Positions 58,723 to 64,000 of a stretch of DNA of 64,000 nucleotides are shown here, piece after piece. Under the pieces are notes generated by a model. That model saw nothing but the letters and a program-made list of their open reading frames with translations. It was not told where the DNA came from and made no database searches. The position numbers and the translations under genes were made by a program. Source of the DNA: Prosopocoilus inquinatus (Eukaryota; Arthropoda; Insecta; Coleoptera; Lucanidae); assembly GCA_036172665.1 (NCBI GenBank), contig CM069871.1, positions 7,936,001 to 8,000,000 on the forward strand, in the 5' to 3' direction. How positions within the stretch are numbered: the first letter of the stretch is position 1; each line of letters starts with the position of its first letter.

Positions 58723-60733
58723 TTATTTTTTTCCTTTCAAAATTGCTGCGTATCCGGTGGCGACCGGGAGGACTTCTTTTGCGACCTCAAATGTACGTCT
58801 TCCAGCTTTTTCCTAAAAAAAAAAAAAAATATATTAAGGTAAATTAGAGACATTTAATGTGAGGGGAGGGGGAGTAAAAATGCAAAAATACAACACAGTT
58901 TTATTCACGACATCGACGGGAAGTAAACAATTTCTGTGACACGAAAATCGTGAGAAATAGGTACAATACATTTTTCTTTCTCCTTAGGGAGTGCAAGTGA
59001 TGATTGATATTATGCTCCCTAAGGAGTTGACGCTTAACATAGCGTTAACATTTTGAAGCCAGAAAATTCAGCAGCGCTTTACTCGCTGCGTTCACGGCCC
59101 CCGTAACCACGTGTGCAAAGCGTGCAGTGCACCCGGGCGCCATGTTCAAAGGGCGGCAATTAGCCTCTTGGTCACTGGACATGTTTTGTCATTTTTTCGC
59201 CAAAAAAAAAAAAAAAAGAAAAACAATGGGAAATAGTTTCTTGTCTGGTACAAATTATTCGAAAAACTAGCCACAAGTCTTGATGAAGCCGTCAACCTCA
59301 CGGCAAAACGTTCACTAAAATAGAACAATTAACTGTGGCAATTAAATCTAGAAAAGTCTAATTTCTGTAATTTTCGTTTGCTAAATTTTTCGTAAAAATT
59401 TAATAATTTTATTAGGTAAAAAATAAATTAATTATATGAGCTGTTACGGTTTGGTTAAGAAAAAAACAAATTACATTTTTCACTTTTTAAGTTTTTATAA
59501 ATTTATGTTCCTTTTGTTTTTGTGATTTTGTTTCTTTTTTTTTAATATTAGTAACCAGCGGGCTTCGCCCACTTGCATTCTGGGGGGGGGGGGACTAAAC
59601 AGAAGCCTTCTCGGTCAGTTGAGAAGAAAGCGTTTCGCTTCGTTTTTTGGGGGCTCGCGGCAGCTAGGAACTTGAAAAAATGAAGGAAAATGTTTAAATA
59701 AAAGTGAAGGAGAATGTTTAAAAAAAGTGAAGGAGAATGTTTAGAAAAAGTGAAGGAGAATGTTTAGAAAAAGTGAAGGAAAATGTTTAAAAATATTTCT
59801 GTTTTTTCCATTTCTTTTAATTTTTAATAATTTTGATAATTGACCGTTTTTGCTTGCCCCAACTCATCTGTCAGGGGGCGCCAAAATATGGATTGGCACG
59901 CGGGCGGCTTTTGGCCTCGCGGGGGCCCTGGCTGCGTTCAGCAATTTGCGCAGCACTTACTCTTCATTTTTTCTCAATTTTTTCCTTTTATTTTTTTTAA
60001 TAATAATGTTAATTTCTTTTATCGACTGCTAAAGAAGATAACAATAAATAATAAACAACAAATATACACTTAAATTAGTTTCCGTTTACAAGGCTTGATT
60101 AAATAGGAGATTCACAAAGAAGCGGCCAAAAGGCAGAGAAAATCAGCTTGCAAATAATAAATTCAAAATCATTGATTCAAACTCGTGACAGATATAATAT
60201 ACTTCTCCCTAGGGAGTGAAAGTGATGATTGATGACGTGCTCCCTAGGGAGTTGAGTTGACAGCTCTCGTGTCTAGCGCAATTTTGAAGACGGAAAATTC
60301 AACATCGCTTCCCTGGCTGCGTTCAGCACTTGCTCTTCCAGTTTCACTAACTTTTCTTTCAAACAATAAATTTAAATTCTTTGTTTCAAATGTAAGCAAG
60401 CTTGCGCTGCCAAGTAACGATTACTATTACTTACTCTGTGAAATCAATGGAATTGTGAAGAGTGAAAAAAAAGTTTAGGGTTCTTGTGTTATTGTATTCC
60501 CGGTCGTGAATAAAATAGTATATACACCTCAGCGTTTACCCTAAGGCTATTAATTACACATTTCTCTCCTTTGATGTAACAATCTACTATTTAAAATGTG
60601 CATTGAAGAAGTAATTTTTACAAAATACAGTTTCACTTACAATTTTCTTCCATCCTTTCCATCTCGCCTCGGTTTGACACGTGAGCGCCGCCAGGATGAC
60701 AAGGACGTAAACGAAGATGGCGTAGAATTTCAT
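58723..60733 (-). CDS. Cecropin-type antimicrobial peptide precursor, two exons
   Basis: Exon 1 is 60641-60733 (31 codons) and exon 2 is 58723-58812 (29 codons plus stop), giving 60 aa. Splice sites (AAAATT, then GTAAGT; poly-T, TAG, then GAAAAAGC) are consensus and phase 0. Residues 1-23 (MKFYAIFVYVLVILAALTCQ, TEA) form a signal peptide. The mature 37 residues open RWKGWKKIEKAGRRTFEV, the cationic amphipathic helix with Trp near the N-terminus typical of cecropins. A hinge (LPVATG) and a hydrophobic helix (YAAILKGKK) follow. Cecropins are secreted from fat body and haemocytes and permeabilise bacterial membranes. The end Gly-Lys-Lys is a possible amidation signal. The 1828-base intron is very long compared with the 120-base intron of the sister gene and holds repeats. 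Activity inferred from family. Confidence 0.93.
58980..59026. repeat. Hairpin A in the cecropin intron
   Basis: CTCCTTAGGGAG (58980-58991) pairs perfectly with CTCCCTAAGGAG (59015-59026) around a 23-base loop (TGCAAGTGATGATTGATATT plus 3). It begins a block of about 130 bases repeated at 60205; both blocks continue with GAAAATTCARCAKCGCTT and CGCTGCGTTCA-like sequence. Confidence 0.75.
59677..59796. repeat. Minisatellite, 23-bp unit, five copies
   Basis: TGAAGGAGAATGTTTARAAA units start at 59681, 59705, 59728, 59751 and 59774 (spacing 24, 23, 23, 23). They lie in the intron of the minus-strand cecropin, downstream of a G-run (59582-59593) and a CGGGCTTCGCCC-like stretch (59568-59579). Confidence 0.9.
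60205..60251. repeat. Hairpin B in the cecropin intron
   Basis: CTCCCTAGGGAG occurs at 60205-60216 and 60240-60251; each is self-complementary and the two pair with each other around a 23-base loop (TGAAAGTGATGATTGATGAC plus 3). It is the paralogue of hairpin A, with the stem changed on both sides. Confidence 0.75.
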
Positions 60734-60840
60734 TTTCTGCGTTTTTCTTTTTTTTTTTTGAGGCAAAATTAACTGACTGCGACCGCGACGCCGAAGAAGA
60801 TTTCGCAGGGACTGTAACTACTTAACGCAACGCCCTGTCT

Positions 60841-60859
60841 CTTTATATATTTCGTTATC
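60841..60859 (-). promoter_or_regulatory. TATA box and GATA site of the minus-strand cecropin
   Basis: TATATAAAG on the minus strand (60841-60849) lies about 110 bases upstream of the ATG, and GATAA (60855-60859) lies 5 bases further upstream. GATA sites next to NF-kB sites are common in insect immune promoters. Confidence 0.65.
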
Positions 60860-60987
60860 GGAAAATGACGAGCGAGCGAAACCGGAACCAAGCCAGGGAA
60901 AGACTATCTTGGAAATCCTGTGCCCGCAAGAGATAGCGGCGTGCGCGAGGATGAGCAAGAATCGCGCTCTTTGTTTCGTTAATCAAA

Positions 60988-60998
60988 GGGAAATCCCC
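60988..60998. promoter_or_regulatory. NF-kB/Relish-type site between the cecropins
   Basis: GGGAAATCCCC is a near-palindromic kB element that fits the insect consensus GGGRNNYYYY. It lies about 140 bases upstream of the minus-gene TATA box and about 410 bases upstream of the plus-gene TATA box, so it could serve both. Factor binding is inferred. Confidence 0.7.
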
Positions 60999-61351
60999 GA
61001 CGCCAAAAATCACAACAAACCGTTACGGTTAGGTAGGGTCGCGGTACTTTTTTATTATGATTTTCTGCACGTGGACAATTTATATCGCATTCATTTTTCA
61101 CGTTATTTTGAAAAGTGAAATATAAATAAACAATTATCATGTCTGACATAAACGATTCCGAAACAAAATCGATTTTTTTAAATTGCTTAATTATTTCAGT
61201 CTTGACCCTTCAAGATAAATTAAAGTAAACAAAAATGAAAAGATCCTGATCTTTTTTCGTACAGTTTACGACTTGGAAATTCATGCAATTACGATAATAA
61301 TTTGCGGTTATCTCAGCGCGTGGTGATCTTTTTGCACAAATGGAGAGGTTC

Positions 61352-61413
61352 GGGAAGAGTCTTTCCCCGGCTTTGCGTTTCACTTCTTTATCGTCCGGTG
61401 CAGAATATAAAAG
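61352..61413 (+). promoter_or_regulatory. TATA box and upstream motifs of the plus-strand cecropin
   Basis: TATAAAAG at 61406-61413 lies 78 bases before the ATG. TTATC (GATAA on the minus strand) at 61388-61392 lies 13 bases upstream of it. GGGAAGAGTCTTTCCCC (61352-61368) is an imperfect palindrome containing half sites of a kB element, but it is not a full consensus match. Confidence 0.6.
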
Positions 61414-61490
61414 GAATACTTTCTGTTAATAACCTCAATCTCAATACTTCTTCTGAGACTAAAGTCTAGAGAACCTGTATCACATACAAA

Positions 61491-61793
61491 ATGAAATTTC
61501 AAGTGATCTTTGTGTTCGTTCTTGTCGTTCTTGCTGCCCTGATGGTTCAGACCGAAGCCAGATGGAAAGGTTGGCGAAAGATTGTAAGTATTGTTGTACT
61601 TAATTGAGATATTTTCTTTTACTTTGGCTTCATTTATAATTTTCAAGTAAATCTCAATAATGAATCAATGCGCTTCGAGTAAGATTGTCAATTTCGTTTA
61701 TAGGAAAAAGCAGGAAGACGCACGTTCGAAGTTGCGAAAGAAGTTCTTCCCGTCGCCACCGGATACGCAGCTCTCGGCGCTGTCGGAAGATAA
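61491..61793 (+). CDS. Cecropin-type antimicrobial peptide precursor, two exons
   Basis: Exon 1 is 61491-61583 (31 codons) and exon 2 is 61704-61793 (29 codons plus stop), giving 60 aa. The 120-base intron has consensus ends (GTAAGT and TTTATAG) in phase 0, at the same codon as in the minus-strand sister. Residues 1-23 are a signal peptide (MKFQVIFVFVLVVLAALMVQ, TEA). The mature 37 residues begin RWKGWRKIEKAGRRTFEV, share the next LPVATGYAA with the sister and diverge only at the end (LGAVGR against ILKGKK). The terminal Gly-Arg could give an amidated valine. Family role: membrane-active peptide against bacteria, secreted into haemolymph. The genes are divergent paralogues, probably from an inverted duplication. 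No canonical AATAAA was found in the first 100 bases downstream. Confidence 0.94.
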
Positions 61794-62870
61794 AAACGAA
61801 AAACTCAACCTTAACTTGCCATAATTTTAGATTAATTAACTTGTACATAGTTTGTTATTTTTATTAATAGAAAAAAAGTATTTTTGTATAATTGTAAGTT
61901 TTGTTTTAATTTTTTTCGGTGGTTGTTCAATTTATGATTTCATTAAAAAATATTGCGCTTCCACTCGATTAAATCGGATGAAATTTTTTTGCAAAAAACT
62001 ACAAGTCTCTAACGTCATTTTTCCGGAAGATATTTGCATTATTTGTTTGAAGTACCCCAACAGCGATAATTAAAAAAAAAAGTTGAATAACGCGAAGACG
62101 GTTTAGATTAGACCCTACGTGTGGTACACAAAGTCTCATTAAAATTCAGTCCGGAATCCGAAAATGTAAAAATATATAGGGTGTTCCATTTAAAATAACG
62201 AAATGACATAACGCCCAGACCAAACGGAACACTCTGTATACACCAAACTAATTTTAAAATATGCCCTACATGACACCAAGTAACTTTCATTTGAATTATT
62301 TTTTTGTAAAATGAGTAACTAGAGAGGTACGAAGGAAGCCGCCTTAACTGGAACATCCTGTAGGTATATTCCACCAAAAAAAAAAAAAAATTGAATATTT
62401 ATGGTTTTCGGTGAAAAAAAGCTGATAAAAAAAGATGACTGGCGACAATACTTTTAGTATACCGATAGAAGACTATCACTTTAGCCAATGGTGCTTTCCG
62501 TGCAAGCAAGCACGTTGCTATTGGTTACACTGAAAATCTTCTACTGGTATAGTGCGTGTACATTATTTCTGACATGCTTGCAAGTGAATTGTAAAACAGA
62601 GATATCGTAAATCATTCATTAACGTAAATGGTTTGGGTTGGCACGTAAACAGTATTTTAAAACAAATATGTTGCGAAAAAAGTCGGAAAGCAATCATGTT
62701 TTGAGAGTGGCCAGGGGGGATTTCGAGAGAGCAGAAAATCAGAAAAATTTTGGGTTCGCTTGTATCAGAAACGTATAATCATTGTTTTAGGTCCACTGGA
62801 ATCTGCCAAGCAGATTCTAGGAGCATTGATTACCTAAATGGAATTTTTTAACTTTGAAATATTCCTAAGT
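61794..62870. other. 3' flank of the cecropin with a dispersed repeat
   Basis: About 61980-62390 is the second full copy of the repeat in the 35 kb intron, starting about 190 bases after the cecropin stop. The 89-codon minus ORF (62108-62377) corresponds to the one at 35487-35756. Beyond 62400 nothing is recognised except that 62802-62850 in another frame could read as a decayed upstream part of the RT remnant. Confidence 0.55.
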
Positions 62871-63366
62871 TTTAAAAAGACATACATCAAGATCAAAGAG
62901 AAATTTGAAGAACATTAAGAGTAACGAATAATAAAGAAAATGCCGATCTGTTTGTATTAGGGTAAGATTACTAAAGGCGTTCTTCAAGGAGACGCCTCAA
63001 GGCCTTTATTGTTTTCTTTCTTAATTAAGAAAACAGAACATTCTTTATTAACAGTTTAAACAGCGACAACCCACGATCGCCTTTTGACCCATTAAGGTAA
63101 TTCAGTTGAAAGTATTTCACTATAGCGCGTCCACTCTTAGAATGCAGTACAGGCCTTATGGAGAATTCGGAGAGATAAAGATAGCTTTATTGAAAACCAC
63201 GAAGAATAGAAAGGGACGCATAAAACCTTACTTCATGCCAAGGTTGAAACGCGCTATATATGCTTAAATTTCTTTATTCCGGCGAGAAATGCTTAAAGGT
63301 GCTCTTTAAGGAGATCCCTTGAGACCTTTACTGTTTTTTTTTTTGCCAATTCAGAATACCGCAGAC
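62871..63366 (+). pseudogene. Decayed LINE reverse transcriptase remnants
   Basis: In one frame FKKTYIKIKEKF (from 62871) is followed, after several stop codons, by KGVLQGDASRPLLFSFLI (62973-63026). The second matches the GVRQGDPLSPLLFN block of non-LTR retrotransposon reverse transcriptases, and the first resembles the FKKAYDSI block that precedes it. A second relic, KGAL (stop) GDPLRPLLFFF, lies at 63295-63347 in a frame with poly-T. Both copies are broken and most of the protein is absent. The clade cannot be assigned. Confidence 0.55.
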
Positions 63367-64000
63367 ACAAAAGTTATTGCGTTAGATAAACTTGAAGGCG
63401 TTGTCCATCTTCTTTTACCATCCAACTGGTTACGGATTTTTCTTTCTTTTGGCGTTTCATGAGTGAAACCTCGGCAAAAGCAACCTTGAAAATGTTTTAG
63501 GCAAATGCCAAATAATTTAAAATAATTTAAACAAATGCGCGCAAAATGCAGACAAAAGATTAATCGAAAAATATGATGCGGAACAATTCGAAATAATTTT
63601 TGAAAAGAGATAAAACATGACATTTTGGTACTTTTAAGTTTTGCTAGTCATTGAAACTACGTTATAAAACAAATTTCCTGTGATACTGGACGCAGGAAAG
63701 TAACGTATCTTATTTATTTATTTAAATCATAATTCGGTACGCTTCATTTAATTAAGATGCTTTATTACGTTGGAACTATCGGAATATGACTCGAAAAAGC
63801 AAACATAAGTAACACACGCAGCCGTTCTGTAACGAAAGCATTAGTCAGCTTGCAATGCACCAAGAAATGAGATCGTACTAGGGTATCATGTTAGTAAAAA
63901 AAGAACAAGCTTGCATTGCACTGCTTTACAGTAGAATCAGCGATGAGTCATTTGAAAGTTCTACGCGTTGCTGTAATGCAGCTTCTAGTGCCAGGCATTT
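63367..64000. other. Intergenic to window end
   Basis: No gene recognised. The minus ORF at 63351-63623 overlaps the second RT relic on the other strand and has no domain I recognise. The last 300 bases look single-copy. Confidence 0.35.

Noticed and set aside
58813..60640. A third cecropin exon or pseudogene inside the long intron
   Set aside because: The duplicated blocks at 58980 and 60205 contain no RWKGW- or EKAGRR-like sequence in any frame.

Overview
The window is AT-rich animal DNA and almost certainly an insect, most likely a beetle. The main clue is a pair of two-exon cecropin genes, an immune peptide family of insects. Spliceosomal introns, AATAAA poly(A) signals and very many small TA-flanked transposons fit this. 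The species cannot be read from the sequence. Most of the window is repeats and only a few percent is recognisable coding sequence.

Genes. (1) 19232-20728, minus: a 498-aa SIAH-like E3 ubiquitin ligase made of two successive SIAH-type modules; only the second keeps an intact RING. A 5'-UTR intron lies upstream. (2) 35019-36669, minus: a two-exon gene for a 132-aa secreted protein of unknown function. (3) 58723-60733, minus, and 61491-61793, plus: two divergent two-exon cecropins, each 60 aa. They share a roughly 560-bp intergenic region (between the TATA boxes) with a perfect NF-kB-type site and TATA and GATA motifs. (4) 21320-21649, minus: a weak candidate, a 109-aa ORF followed by two poly(A) signals. 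Degenerate transposon genes are a Tigger/pogo-like transposase fragment (13667-14014) and decayed LINE reverse transcriptase remnants (62871-63366).

Layout. 1.3-2.1 kb: two small TA-flanked MITEs. 2.2-8.8 kb: a repeat field carrying many copies of AGATGGCGC (minus-strand reading), including a young 566-569-bp tandem array and a near-perfect 390-bp palindrome. 9.6-11.6 kb: A-rich higher-order repeats. 12.7-15.7 kb: a three-level transposon nest whose empty site is preserved at 28.3-29.6 kb. 18.3 kb: a hAT MITE with a perfect 8-bp duplication. 19-21.6 kb: the SIAH-like gene and the small candidate gene. 22.3-24.5 kb: a long-TIR element, another element nested in it and a hAT-like neighbour. 38-41 kb and 46.3-49.4 kb: T-rich TCGATTGTCA arrays bordered by arms of one foldback transposon family. 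50.6-54.1 kb: the main cluster of a roughly 43-nt hairpin repeat, with more copies at 27.1 and 37.5-37.8 kb. 54.3-58.1 kb: further local tandem repeats. 58.6-61.8 kb: the cecropin locus.

The genes do not form one pathway. The cecropins are an immune effector pair that probably shares regulation. The SIAH-like ligase and the secreted protein are independent neighbours. The least explained structures are the hairpin family, the AGATGGCGC (CTCF-like) array, and a pair of hairpins in the long cecropin intron whose stems differ by a compensatory change.
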